Source of the DNA: Streptococcus constellatus subsp. constellatus
GTDB taxonomy: Bacteria; Bacillota; Bacilli; Lactobacillales; Streptococcaceae
Direction: 5' to 3'
Assembly: GCF_023167545.1 (NCBI RefSeq)
Contig: NZ_AP014647.1
Coordinates: forward strand, 1,116,001 to 1,180,000
DNA: 64,000 nucleotides
The notes under the pieces were generated by a model. That model had not been told where the DNA came from and did no database searches. It saw only the letters and a program-made list of their open reading frames with translations. Of this stretch, positions 1-7,979 are shown piece after piece (the first letter of the stretch is position 1; every line of letters begins with the position of its first letter). The position numbers and the translations under genes are program-made.

Positions 1-557
1 GGCTTGATTTCTGAAATAATGCTTAGATATTTCAAAAATACATTTCCTCGTTCATCATCAAAAGCTTTTCTATTTCCAGCTGTACTAAACGCTTGACAAG
101 GTGGATCCCCAAAAATAATATCTACCTTTCTGCCTTCCGGGACCTTAGCCATCTTTAGAATTTCCTCAGAGCTGAATTTCGTAATATCTCCAATTAAGCC
201 GATGTCTGGATTATTTTTTTCTATTGTCATCCTGCATGCTTTATTAAATTCACATGCTAGTAAAGCTTCAATTCCGCCATTTTTCATTCCAACATCTAAT
301 CCCATAGCACCCGAGAAAAAACTCAAGGCAACTATTGGCGGAATATCATCATTAAGTCTTTCATGGTCATCTGGCTCTATAACAACATCATATTCGTCTA
401 AATATTTCTTCAGATCATCTTCTGATGTAAGCCACTGGCTTCCTACTCTTTCTGCTTTTAGATGTTCGTTTTTAATTAACGTTCTAACCGACTGAGCAGT
501 TACTTTCAACCTCTTAGAAACTTCTGTAACTGTTAATAAATTCGTTGTATCTATCAA
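1..557 (-). CDS. DNA (cytosine-5) methyltransferase with N-terminal HTH, partial
   Basis: The reading frame enters from the left window edge and starts at a TTG at 557, which has GAGGAA seven bases upstream. About 185 codons are visible. Residues 1-55 look like an excisionase/MerR-type winged helix (LLTVTEVSKRLKVTAQSVRT). Around residue 80 the C5-methylase motif I appears (ALSFFSGAMGLDVGM), and later the catalytic PCQ motif (FGDPPCQAFSTAGNR). This family transfers a methyl group from SAM to cytosine C5 in DNA, often as the modification half of a restriction system. The C-terminal target-recognition part and any restriction partner lie outside the window. The fused DNA-binding N-terminus is unusual and may give autoregulation (inference). 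Confidence 0.85.
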   Translation of the reverse strand, partial: MIDTTNLLTVTEVSKRLKVTAQSVRTLIKNEHLKAERVGSQWLTSEDDLKKYLDEYDVVIEPDDHERLNDDIPPIVALSFFSGAMGLDVGMKNGGIEALLACEFNKACRMTIEKNNPDIGLIGDITKFSSEEILKMAKVPEGRKVDIIFGDPPCQAFSTAGNRKAFDDERGNVFLKYLSIISEIK

Positions 558-598
558 TGGTATTTCCTCTTTTCTAATTCGCAAATTTTTATAGACCC

Positions 599-627
599 AT
601 TATATCATATTGCTTTCATTAAACCAA
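599..627 (-). promoter_or_regulatory. Predicted promoter of the C5 methyltransferase gene
   Basis: On the minus strand TTGGTT and TATAAT are separated by 17 bases, about 40 bases upstream of the TTG start. The -35 overlaps the untranslated side of the ASCH gene stop, so the methylase can be transcribed on its own. Confidence 0.55.
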
Positions 628-633
628 GATAGC

Positions 634-1098
634 CTAATGGGTACAAATCAAATCTGCCGGAATATTCACAAATGAATGCTTTATGACATCCCCGGTTGGC
701 ACGAGATTAGTCTCAAGATACTTTAGTAAGTCTGACTCCTCTATGTAATAATACATTTGAGGAACAACAAACCCAGGAAGTTCCTCTCGTAGTTGTTCCA
801 ATGGTATTGCATTCGTCATTTGAAATTCAGTAATTTCCATAGCAACAGTATGTTTATTAATGTAATTCTCAATTTTTGTCACAGCAGCCTGGTCATATGA
901 ATACTTTTCCTTCCACGATTCTATTTTAACTTTATTTTCCAATCGCATAATGCCTACTATTGATTTAACCGGTGTGCTTACATACAAATATGCTTTTACA
1001 GGTTCATCTGGAAAAACTCTCCTATGTTCATAAATTTTTTCTCCCGATTTTACTCGATCAAAGACATCTGCTTTAAAACTTAAAAGCATAACTCTCAT
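634..1098 (-). CDS. ASCH/PUA-like domain protein
   Basis: A 154-residue protein. It starts with ATG at 1098, preceded by AAGGAGTGGG. The first 55 residues match the ASCH pattern: a small beta-barrel opening MRVMLLSFKADVFDRV, then the signature-like SGEKIYEHRR and a later VKSIVGIMRLE strand. ASCH domains are PUA-related and are thought to bind RNA or modified bases; members sit near restriction and toxin loci. The rest (about residues 75-154) has no motif I recognise. It lies upstream of the C5 methyltransferase gene in the same direction, 76 bases away, so the two may work together. The exact activity is unknown. Confidence 0.6.
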   Translation of the reverse strand: MRVMLLSFKADVFDRVKSGEKIYEHRRVFPDEPVKAYLYVSTPVKSIVGIMRLENKVKIESWKEKYSYDQAAVTKIENYINKHTVAMEITEFQMTNAIPLEQLREELPGFVVPQMYYYIEESDLLKYLETNLVPTGDVIKHSFVNIPADLICTH

Positions 1099-1115
1099 TT
1101 AATCCCACTCCTTCC

Positions 1116-1184
1116 ATCAACTCAACCTTATCCAAAATAATCCTATCAACTCAACTATACCTATTTTCAACCTATCAACTCGAC
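1116..1184 (-). repeat. Three direct repeats with a 29-bp period upstream of the ASCH gene
   Basis: On the plus strand ATCAACTCAAC begins at 1116 and 1145, and ATCAACTCGAC at 1174, exactly 29 bases apart. On the coding strand this reads GTTGAGTTGAT, usually followed by GG. The copy nearest the gene is about 18 bases upstream of the ATG and runs close to the ribosome-binding site. Regular spacing in a 5' leader suggests a protein- or RNA-binding array. Confidence 0.75.
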
Positions 1185-1218
1185 CACATTTCTAAACTTA
1201 ATTATTACTTCTACACAA

Positions 1219-1270
1219 CAAAAAAAATCCGAGCATCCAGGCAACCCAAAAGGAGTACAAGAATGCTCGG
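1219..1270 (-). terminator. Rho-independent terminator downstream of recombinase/rumA 3' end
   Basis: On the minus strand an 8-bp stem CCGAGCAT/ATGCTCGG (arms 1263-1270 and 1229-1236) is followed by ATTTTTTTT. It lies 30 bases after the stop codon at 1300. If the last 13 codons are the host rumA end, this is the native rumA terminator. Confidence 0.8.
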
Positions 1271-1299
1271 AAACGCCTTATTTCAAGCTTTTTTAATAT

Positions 1300-2982
1300 T
1301 TAATTGTGTTTTCTTGACAGCAAAACTACCGTCTCAACATGCTCATCATTGTCCAAACCTATATTTAAATCTTCATCGATGATAGGAAGTTTAAAAGTAA
1401 TTGATTTTAGCCATTGCCCATTCGGTTGCTTTTCTTCGTAAATTTGAATTTCAGAAATCAAAGTTGTAATTAACTGTCTACGCTCTACATCATTCATTAC
1501 CTTGTAAAGTTTATCAAAATAGATCAAAATCTTATATATGTTATCTCCTGTAAGTTTCTCAGCTTCAATAGTTTGTTTCTTTGCTTTCGCATCAATTAAC
1601 AATGATTCTAAGTCTTCAATCTTATCATACATACGATAAAGTCTATCGTCTAAGTCCTGTTTTCTTCGTTTGTAGTGCTTATCATCAGCATCTAAATTAT
1701 CTATTTCCTCAATTAGCTTAAATTTCGTAGAATGGCTCTTCATCAATTCTTTCTGGTAATTATCTATCTCTTTTTCTATTTCAGAGGTATCTACCTTCAT
1801 GTTAATTTTTTCTTGCATCATAGAAGCAAATTTGGGATTGCTTACTATCTTTATAATTACCTCAGCAACTGCATCATCTAACAATTCTTCTCTGATTTGT
1901 TTATTGTAAGTACATTTATGACCTCTTATCATATGCCTATGTTTACAGCCATAGTAATAAAAATCTTTATACTTTGTACCATCTTTCTTTTTCTTGATAC
2001 ACTTGTTTCCAAACATTCCCACTCCACATATCGGACATTTTACAATTCCTGAAAGCAGATGTGTGCGTGTATCTTTCCCTTTATTCACATGCTCATATTT
2101 CTTTGCTTGAGATTTTAACTTAACTTGAGCTGCTTGCCATAGTTCATCAGAAATTATAGCTTCATGAATACCTTCAGCTATTAAATATTCATCTTGTTCA
2201 ACTTGCTTATATTCATTTCTTGTTCCATGAACTTTTTCTAAAGTTCTTCTTCCAAAGGCTATTTTCCCGTTATATACAGGGTTTTTTAATATCTTTCTTA
2301 TAAGACCTGCGTCGAACAATGGATTTTTCCCATTTTGTCTTGGAATTTTTCTTATACCATGATTTTCTAAGTATTTAGAAAGTCCATTGGCTCCAATGGT
2401 TGTATTTACATACTGATCAAAAATAGTTCGTATCGCAATTGCTTCTTCCTCATTGATTATCAATTTCCCATCAATAAGTTGATAACCATAAGGAGCAAAA
2501 CCTCCATTCCATTTGCCCTCTCTTGCCTTTTGAATACGCCCTTCCATTGTTTGAACACGAATATTTTCTCTTTCAATTTCAGCCACAGCTGATAAAACTG
2601 AAATCATCAATTTACCTGCATCTTTGGATGAATCAATCCCATCCTCAACACAAATCAAATTGACTCCAAAATCTTGCATTGTTTGTAGAGTTGATAAAAC
2701 ATCAGCAGCATTTCTTGCAAATCTTGACAGCTTAAACACAAGAACAAAAGATACTCCATCCTTTCCGGATTTTATATCTTCCATCATGCGAGTAAACTGT
2801 ATTCTTCCCTCAATAGATTTTCCAGACTTGCCCGCATCTTCATATTCTCCTACAATTTCATAATCATTATAAAGGGCGAACGCCTTCATTCTTGATTTTT
2901 GTGCCTCTAAAGAATAGCCATCTATCTGTATTGATGTAGATACTCTTGTGTAGAGGTATACTTTTGTTTTTTCTTTTGACAT
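1300..2982 (-). CDS. Large serine recombinase of element A
   Basis: A 560-residue site-specific recombinase expected to integrate and excise element A. The resolvase domain begins at KVYLYTRVSTSIQIDGYSLE (residues 7-26, nucleophile serine in RVSTS) and includes FKLSRFARN. It is followed by the Recombinase domain (PYGYQLIDGK...), a zinc ribbon (CPICGVGM and a later CKHR...C) and a coiled coil near 400-460. The last 13 residues, HVETVVLLSRKHN, read like the end of RumA and lie across the att core at 1326-1341, so the C-terminus is probably supplied by the target gene. A good promoter lies upstream (3054-3082). It belongs to a different subfamily from the element B recombinase. Confidence 0.93.
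   Translation of the reverse strand: MSKEKTKVYLYTRVSTSIQIDGYSLEAQKSRMKAFALYNDYEIVGEYEDAGKSGKSIEGRIQFTRMMEDIKSGKDGVSFVLVFKLSRFARNAADVLSTLQTMQDFGVNLICVEDGIDSSKDAGKLMISVLSAVAEIERENIRVQTMEGRIQKAREGKWNGGFAPYGYQLIDGKLIINEEEAIAIRTIFDQYVNTTIGANGLSKYLENHGIRKIPRQNGKNPLFDAGLIRKILKNPVYNGKIAFGRRTLEKVHGTRNEYKQVEQDEYLIAEGIHEAIISDELWQAAQVKLKSQAKKYEHVNKGKDTRTHLLSGIVKCPICGVGMFGNKCIKKKKDGTKYKDFYYYGCKHRHMIRGHKCTYNKQIREELLDDAVAEVIIKIVSNPKFASMMQEKINMKVDTSEIEKEIDNYQKELMKSHSTKFKLIEEIDNLDADDKHYKRRKQDLDDRLYRMYDKIEDLESLLIDAKAKKQTIEAEKLTGDNIYKILIYFDKLYKVMNDVERRQLITTLISEIQIYEEKQPNGQWLKSITFKLPIIDEDLNIGLDNDEHVETVVLLSRKHN
1326..1341 (-). other. Candidate att core of element A (left junction, rumA target)
   Basis: The plus-strand sequence CTACCGTCTCAACATG encodes HVETV on the minus strand. 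It matches 54843-54858 except for one base. HVETV followed by LLS is the conserved C-terminus of RumA/RlmD methyltransferases. The shared run GAGACGGTAG is the likely crossover region for a serine recombinase. Left of it is flanking DNA; right of it is element A. Confidence 0.65.
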
Positions 2983-3036
2983 AGCATTAACCTCAATATA
3001 TTTTTCTATATCTTTATAGTTTCCGAAAAAGTTTGG

Positions 3037-3051
3037 ACTTGTATTTCAAGT
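3037..3051 (-). promoter_or_regulatory. Small palindrome at the recombinase transcription start
   Basis: ACTTG-TATTT-CAAGT, with 5-bp perfect arms, lies immediately downstream of the predicted -10. This is a position typical of a repressor operator. No regulator is assigned. Confidence 0.35.
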
Positions 3052-3053
3052 AT

Positions 3054-3082
3054 ATTATAGCACTTTTATTCGTTTTTCTCAA
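3054..3082 (-). promoter_or_regulatory. Predicted promoter of the element A recombinase
   Basis: On the minus strand TTGAGA and TATAAT are separated by exactly 17 bases. The -35 lies inside the last codons of the upstream 57-residue ORF, so the recombinase can be transcribed independently. Confidence 0.65.
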
Positions 3083-3239
3083 TCTGCTTTTTTGCTATGT
3101 CAAAAATATCTTCATTTTCAATGTTATTATTTACTGGCATTGGATCTGGCAGATTATCCAAATCTAAAACACCAGCATACTTTGTAATAAGATTTGCTAT
3201 CAAATCAGCCAATCCATTCCAGTCTTTATCCACAGACAT
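3066..3239 (-). CDS. Small hypothetical protein upstream of recombinase (57 aa)
   Basis: The ORF runs from ATG at 3239, preceded by GAAAGGGGG, to TAA at 3066 and encodes 57 residues beginning MSVDKDWNGLADLIANLI and ending KKQIEKNE. The product is acidic and probably helical; I recognise no family. In element B the same position, just upstream of the recombinase, holds a different small ORF (47 residues). Small proteins next to serine recombinases are often directionality or regulatory factors, but nothing here proves that. Confidence 0.55.
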   Translation of the reverse strand: MSVDKDWNGLADLIANLITKYAGVLDLDNLPDPMPVNNNIENEDIFDIAKKQIEKNE

Positions 3240-3289
3240 CCCCCTTTCTTCAAACTCTTATATAATCAATATATAACTTTCTCATTTAA

Positions 3290-3331
3290 CTAAGTTTCAT
3301 GACATTGACGGGTGCTTTGGATCAGCAACAT
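3290..3331 (-). CDS. Putative 13-residue leader peptide, element A copy
   Basis: ATG at 3331 to TAG at 3290 encodes MLLIQSTRQCHET. The element B counterpart (56854-56892) encodes MLLPSTYQCHKT. The copies differ by an in-frame 3-base indel and retain Q-C-H-x-T at the end, which suggests selection on the peptide. The upstream GGTGGTGAG is a weaker ribosome site than the GGAGGTGA of element B. Confidence 0.35.
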   Translation of the reverse strand: MLLIQSTRQCHET

Positions 3332-3658
3332 TGGAATCTCACCACCGCCCCTGTTAAGATGAGCCGGCTTTCACTAAAGAAGTATCATTATCATTACTCA
3401 GGTCATAGCTCACAAAGTATCCTTGTTCTTTGCTTTAAGAAAATTTATTTATCGCTCGTTTCCTTATATCCTTATCTTTGACAGTATTCATTTAAACCGA
3501 ATTTTTTCAGCAGGAAAGTCTTGGCGTAAATTTCTTACGCTCACTAAGTAATTAAAAGTCCCGTCATGGTCTATTCAGTTGTCAAAGAACAAATATTTGA
3601 AAGGGATTTTCTTTACATCTTCCTGTTTGCATAAATAGGCTATATCTCTTATCAAAGT
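3297..3658 (-). repeat. Conserved noncoding stretch, element A copy
   Basis: About 360 bases without a convincing gene align almost end to end, at roughly three quarters identity by eye, with 56858-57217 in element B. Shared blocks include AGCCGGCT, the TTTATCGCTCG region and GGTCTATTCAGTTGTCAAAGA. It lies between the sigma-like gene and the small ORF upstream of the recombinase in both elements. A long regulatory leader or structured RNA is possible. Confidence 0.6.
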
Positions 3659-3709
3659 AAAGGAGGTCAAACTCCCCTTCACTTTACATAAGGAAAATTT
3701 GACCTCTTT
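3659..3709 (-). terminator. Hairpin downstream of the sigma-like gene (element A)
   Basis: Arms AAAGGAGGTCAAA (3659-3671) and TTTGACCTCTTT (3698-3709) pair almost perfectly, starting 14 bases after the sigma-like stop codon. The hairpin is kept in element B (57218-57268). The T-run is weak, so it may be a leaky terminator or mRNA stabiliser. Confidence 0.55.
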
Positions 3710-3722
3710 GGTTACCGAAGTT

Positions 3723-4133
3723 TTAAAGTTCTTCGATAAATTTTTTCAGTTTTTCAAGAATTTTGTTTCTTCTTTTGATTAAAGCTGGATGTGTAATACT
3801 TTTGAGCTTTGCTACTGAACGAATCGTTTCATCATTGAAATACAAGCGTTCAATAATATCTCTTTCTTCTGCATTGAGCCTTGATGTAGCACTTCTGACT
3901 GCTTCAATCATCATTTGTGTTTCCACAATCTTTTCTACATCAACACTTTCATCAACAATATTATCTATAAAATGTCCGTCATGATCCAACGATGAAAAAA
4001 AGAGCAAGTGGTTTTTCTTGTCCACCTGCTCTAAATACTTTTCGTGTTCTTTTTCTCGCCAGTAGACTTTATATATCTGCTCGCTGACTTTAACCCTTTG
4101 TCCGTTGACATAAAGGTAATATTCTTTTGGCAT
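3723..4133 (-). CDS. Sigma-70 region 4-like regulator, element A
   Basis: A 136-residue protein starting at the ATG at 4133 (MPKEYYLYVNGQRVKVSEQI), which has GGAGG upstream. A longer reading frame to 4202 would run through a terminator and is rejected. The C-terminal half resembles sigma region 4: RLNAEERDIIERLYFNDETI is followed by a helix-turn-helix SVAKLKSITHPALIKRRNKI. Such proteins are common in Tn916/Tn1549-type elements and are thought to act in transcription of element genes. Element B carries a nearly identical copy at 57282-57692. It lies downstream of the transporter operon behind a terminator. Confidence 0.8.
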   Translation of the reverse strand: MPKEYYLYVNGQRVKVSEQIYKVYWREKEHEKYLEQVDKKNHLLFFSSLDHDGHFIDNIVDESVDVEKIVETQMMIEAVRSATSRLNAEERDIIERLYFNDETIRSVAKLKSITHPALIKRRNKILEKLKKFIEEL

Positions 4134-4172
4134 TTTATTTCCTCCATTTCTTTTTTGTCTGCGTTTTAAGAC

Positions 4173-4212
4173 AAAAAAAGGAGGACTCCTGCACATAGGC
4201 ATAAGAAGTCCT
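4173..4212 (-). terminator. Terminator between ABC operon and sigma-like gene (element A)
   Basis: On the minus strand the stem AGGACT/AGTCCT with an internal GC pairing is followed by CCTTTTTTT. The same structure occurs at 57735-57774 in element B. It separates the transporter operon from the sigma-like gene. Confidence 0.75.
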
Positions 4213-4281
4213 CTGTAATGAAAGAATTTGATTGTTTTTTCAATATATAAATATAGATATAAAAATGGAATATATGATAAA

Positions 4282-4344
4282 TTACAAATCCCAAAAACAA
4301 TTCTTTGATCTACATACTATTTCTAAAAATTGTAACGCTATCAT
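4282..4344 (-). CDS. Possible 20-residue peptide after the ABC operon
   Basis: ATG at 4344, preceded by AGGAGGAG, opens 20 codons (MIALQFLEIVCRSKNCFWDL) ending at 4282, 21 bases after the ABC gene. The strong ribosome site is the only evidence. Element B has a different short ORF in the equivalent place (57841-57921). Confidence 0.25.
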   Translation of the reverse strand: MIALQFLEIVCRSKNCFWDL

Positions 4345-4365
4345 AACTCCTCCTAATCATTTAAT

Positions 4366-6114
4366 TCATTTAATGCACCATCCTTCTGCACTTTCTTTAA
4401 TATCAATAAATCTTTTGTAAGTACCATCCTGAGCAACTAATTCTCTATGAGTGCCTTGCTGAACCACTCTGCCGTTATCAATAACTAATATTTGATCTGA
4501 GTCTTGTATTGTTGCTAACCTATGAGCAATTACAATGACCGTTTTACCTTTCGTTAGAGAGCTTATTGCTTTTTGAATCAAATGCTCATTTTCAGGATCA
4601 ATACTTGCTGTTGCTTCATCAAGAATTACAATAGGTGCGTCCTTTAGAATAGCTCTTGCTATTGAAATACGCTGTTTTTCACCTCCAGATAATGTTGCTC
4701 CCGCATCTCCTATAATAGTGTCATATCCATTAGGTAATTTTGAAATAAAGTCATGACAATGTGCTTTTTTTGATGCTTCTATAATTTCTTCATCATTTGC
4801 ACTCGGATTACCGAATAATATATTATTTTTTATACTATCATTAAATAAATATACTTTTTGAAATACCATTGATATGTTCTTTAATAAACTATCACAGGTT
4901 ATATCTTTTATATTATGACCTCCAATAGTGATTGACCCACTATTTACATCATAAAATCGTGCTATCAAATTACAAATAGTTGTCTTTCCACTACCAGATG
5001 GACCTACAATAGCAGTCGTACTACCTTCGTAAATGTCAAAAGATATATTATTTAATATCTGCTTTTTATCATACGAAAAACAAACATCAGAAAATTTTAT
5101 ATCATAATGATTTAAATCAACCTCTTTACCATTCTCATCTATAATCTCCGCATTTTCTATCTTGGACAATTTATCTAATGTTTTATTCACAACTTCTATA
5201 ACATGAATTGCGTTACTCAAAGGCTCTATTTGACTAAACATCACAAATGAAAACATATCCATCATTACCATTATGTCAAAATCCATTTTACCAACATATG
5301 TTAAATACGCACTTACTGCCACTATTCCAATAGATGCCGCTTTAAGAATAAATTGATGCAAGCAATTATACGGACAGTTTTCTATTTCAATTCTAATATT
5401 GAGATCCTTATGATTTTTATATGCTGTTTCAATCCCTTTAATTGATACTCCTTCTTGTTTAAATGCTTTTATTGTTTGCATACCCCTTAAAAACTCAATT
5501 GTATTTTCCACGATGTCATCTTGAGCTTTCTGATGCAAACTCGCATTTCTATCACTAATTTTAGCTGCAATATATAAGAATATCGCAGATAAAACTACTC
5601 CAACCAACGAAACAACTCCTGCTAATGGGCAATAAAATAGCAAAAACAAGATCATCACGAAAACTGTAATATATCCATTAACAACAGTATTAATCATATT
5701 CATAGATAACATTTCAATAAAAGAAAGGTCTGTTGTAACTGCAGAAGAAATTTCGCCCATATTATTGCTATTAAAGAATCCAAGAGAAACTCGCTTCAAA
5801 ATATTTCCTAATCGAATACGCTGCTTTGCAGTAGCTTCACAACCTACACTTTCTTGTGAACACGCCCTTAAATAAGAAAATACAAATCTCCCACCTACCA
5901 CAATAATCATTAAAATGCTTATATATAATATCTGCTTATAATCAATTTGTTGAACACCATTGTAATCATTCCAAATTAATTTCAATCCGTATGCAGCAAG
6001 AATTATTGGCATTGATGTGAAAATACTATTTATAAAAGCATATACAAACCCTATATAGATACGCTTTTTAAAATTTCCAGTCCAATTTATAAGCCTTTTT
6101 ATCATTCTGAACAT
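4366..6114 (-). CDS. Half-type ABC exporter, second subunit (element A)
   Basis: A 582-residue membrane-fused ABC protein. The start is the ATG at 6114, which overlaps the upstream stop as TAATG with GGAGG ahead. An N-terminal six-helix exporter domain (residues 1-320) precedes a nucleotide-binding domain with Walker A VGPSGSGKTT near 369, signature LSGGEKQRIS, Walker B VILDEA and a switch histidine in IAHRLAT. It should form a heterodimer with the product of 6114-7883. The pair resembles YbtPQ/IrtAB-type transporters, some of which import metal chelates despite an exporter fold. The nearby ECF genes and AraC regulator suit uptake, but the substrate is unknown. Confidence 0.88.
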   Translation of the reverse strand: MFRMIKRLINWTGNFKKRIYIGFVYAFINSIFTSMPIILAAYGLKLIWNDYNGVQQIDYKQILYISILMIIVVGGRFVFSYLRACSQESVGCEATAKQRIRLGNILKRVSLGFFNSNNMGEISSAVTTDLSFIEMLSMNMINTVVNGYITVFVMILFLLFYCPLAGVVSLVGVVLSAIFLYIAAKISDRNASLHQKAQDDIVENTIEFLRGMQTIKAFKQEGVSIKGIETAYKNHKDLNIRIEIENCPYNCLHQFILKAASIGIVAVSAYLTYVGKMDFDIMVMMDMFSFVMFSQIEPLSNAIHVIEVVNKTLDKLSKIENAEIIDENGKEVDLNHYDIKFSDVCFSYDKKQILNNISFDIYEGSTTAIVGPSGSGKTTICNLIARFYDVNSGSITIGGHNIKDITCDSLLKNISMVFQKVYLFNDSIKNNILFGNPSANDEEIIEASKKAHCHDFISKLPNGYDTIIGDAGATLSGGEKQRISIARAILKDAPIVILDEATASIDPENEHLIQKAISSLTKGKTVIVIAHRLATIQDSDQILVIDNGRVVQQGTHRELVAQDGTYKRFIDIKESAEGWCIK

Positions 6115-7883
6115 TACAACTCCTCCTTCCCGTTTGAATTTGCAGACCAATTTTTTGCCCCAATATGTGCAAGCCACATATTTTTATAAAGATTATTAGT
6201 ATCTAATAATTCCTCATGCTTTCCATCCGCCTGAATTTCTCCACTATTTATGACAAAAATTCTGTCTGCATTTTTAATAGTAGAAAGCCTATGAGCTATT
6301 ACCAACAATAGCTTTCCTTTCGATAATGCACCTAAAGATTGTTGTAACTTGCTTTCATTCTCAGGATCTGTAAATGCAGTAGCTTCATCCAATATAACAA
6401 TTGGAGAATTTTTTAAAATCATTCTTGCGATAGAAATCCTCTGTTTTTCTCCACCAGATAATTTATTTCCTGCATTTCCCACAATTGTGTCATATCCGTC
6501 TTCTAATGTTTGAATAAATTCATCGCAGCAAGCTAATTTTGCTGCTTGGAAAACTTCATCATCTGTTGCTTCCGGATTCCCTAATCTAATATTTTCTTTA
6601 ACAGAACAGTTAAATAGATATGTGTCTTGTGTAACAAAGCTGATTAATTCATTTAACTTTGAAATAGGTATATCTTTAATATCCTTTCCACCAATATAAA
6701 TATTTCCTTCTGTGGTATCCCAAAATCTTGCTATTAATCTCGCTATTGTCGTTTTTCCACTACCAGATGGTCCAACTAAAGCTATGAATTGTTTGTTTTC
6801 AAAGATACAATTTATTTTAGATAACACTTTGTTCGCCATATTTCCATCATATGAGAAAGAAACATTTTGAAGTTTGATATTATAGTCTGTTATTTCAGTA
6901 TCTTGTTTTGAATTACTCAATACTGGTATTTGAAGTAATTTATCTACATCATGTAAAGCATATTCTATTGCTTTTGCTTCATTTATATAATTAGTAAAAT
7001 TCATCATAGGTCCCACTACTCCCAATGATAAAATTAAAGAAATAACTAAATTCTGTGGGGAGATTTCTCCGTTCAAATAGAGTATCAATCCTACTGGTAA
7101 CACACCCAAAAATGTAGATGGAAGTACTGCGTTACCAAAATTCATATATTTCCAAACACCCTTATACCACGCCAGTGTTGAGTCTCTGAAGGTTTCTATA
7201 GCTTCTACAAATCGTTTATATGAATTGGTTGATTGATTAAAAGCCTTAATTACTTCAATACCTTCTACATATTCAACAATTACTCCGTTAACATAATTGC
7301 TTGTTTCCATGTATTTTGCATATTCCTCATTAAAATTTCTCATCATAAGCATATACGCTGTTCCTGCAATTGGGACTGTAATTAACATGGAAATCGCCAT
7401 TCTCCAATCTATAAACACCAAATAAGCAAACACACTTATAGAAAGAGTTATATTCGATATACATTCAGGAATCACATGGGCTAATGGCAACTCAATTGTT
7501 TCTACTCTATCAACTATTACACTTTTTAGTTTTCCGACAGATTCCCCTAATACATATCCTAAAGGAGCATCAATTAACTTTTTAGCCAAACTCAGCCTTA
7601 TGTTTTCAAGTATTTTATATGCAGAAAAATGAGACAATGTTGTTGAAATACCATGAAATAAATATCTAACTCCATATCCCAAAACAGCTATAATACAGTA
7701 ATATAAAATTTGATTTAAGATTATATTTTTATTTACAAACAAAGTAATAATCTTGTATATACACCAATATGGCACTATTCCAGCGGATACTCCTATAATG
7801 GCAAAAATTACCGATAAAATTATTCTCCATTTGCATTGCGATGCAAACGAAAAAGCTATTGAAATCCAACTTTTTTGTTTCAT
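6114..7883 (-). CDS. Half-type ABC exporter, first subunit (element A)
   Basis: A 589-residue protein with an N-terminal transmembrane domain (about six helices, residues 15-310) and a C-terminal ATPase: Walker A VGPSGSGKTT near 373, LSGGEKQRIS signature, VILDEA and IAHRLST. It is translationally coupled to the second subunit through TAATG, consistent with an obligate heterodimer. The upstream neighbour is an AraC-type activator about 95 bases away in the same direction. Element B encodes homologues of both subunits (59430-62902), and both elements put them in the same recombinase-proximal slot. Confidence 0.88.
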   Translation of the reverse strand: MKQKSWISIAFSFASQCKWRIILSVIFAIIGVSAGIVPYWCIYKIITLFVNKNIILNQILYYCIIAVLGYGVRYLFHGISTTLSHFSAYKILENIRLSLAKKLIDAPLGYVLGESVGKLKSVIVDRVETIELPLAHVIPECISNITLSISVFAYLVFIDWRMAISMLITVPIAGTAYMLMMRNFNEEYAKYMETSNYVNGVIVEYVEGIEVIKAFNQSTNSYKRFVEAIETFRDSTLAWYKGVWKYMNFGNAVLPSTFLGVLPVGLILYLNGEISPQNLVISLILSLGVVGPMMNFTNYINEAKAIEYALHDVDKLLQIPVLSNSKQDTEITDYNIKLQNVSFSYDGNMANKVLSKINCIFENKQFIALVGPSGSGKTTIARLIARFWDTTEGNIYIGGKDIKDIPISKLNELISFVTQDTYLFNCSVKENIRLGNPEATDDEVFQAAKLACCDEFIQTLEDGYDTIVGNAGNKLSGGEKQRISIARMILKNSPIVILDEATAFTDPENESKLQQSLGALSKGKLLLVIAHRLSTIKNADRIFVINSGEIQADGKHEELLDTNNLYKNMWLAHIGAKNWSANSNGKEEL

Positions 7884-7979
7884 AGTTTTTAACCTCCTAA
7901 AAAAATAGAACTGTCAATTCTATTGACAATTCTATTTTAAAAAATATTCTATTTTATTTCTCCTCTAAACAGTGTGTAC

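Noticed and set aside
202..495. A 97-codon plus-strand frame near the left edge
   Set aside because: It is antisense to the clear C5 methyltransferase frame carrying the catalytic PCQ motif.
1116..1184. A short CRISPR array
   Set aside because: The repeats are only about 11 bases, with three units and AT-rich spacers; no cas genes are near. It fits a leader-binding array better.
4134..4202. N-terminal extension of the element A sigma-like gene
   Set aside because: It spans a conserved terminator hairpin. The internal ATG at 4133 has GGAGG and matches the element B start.
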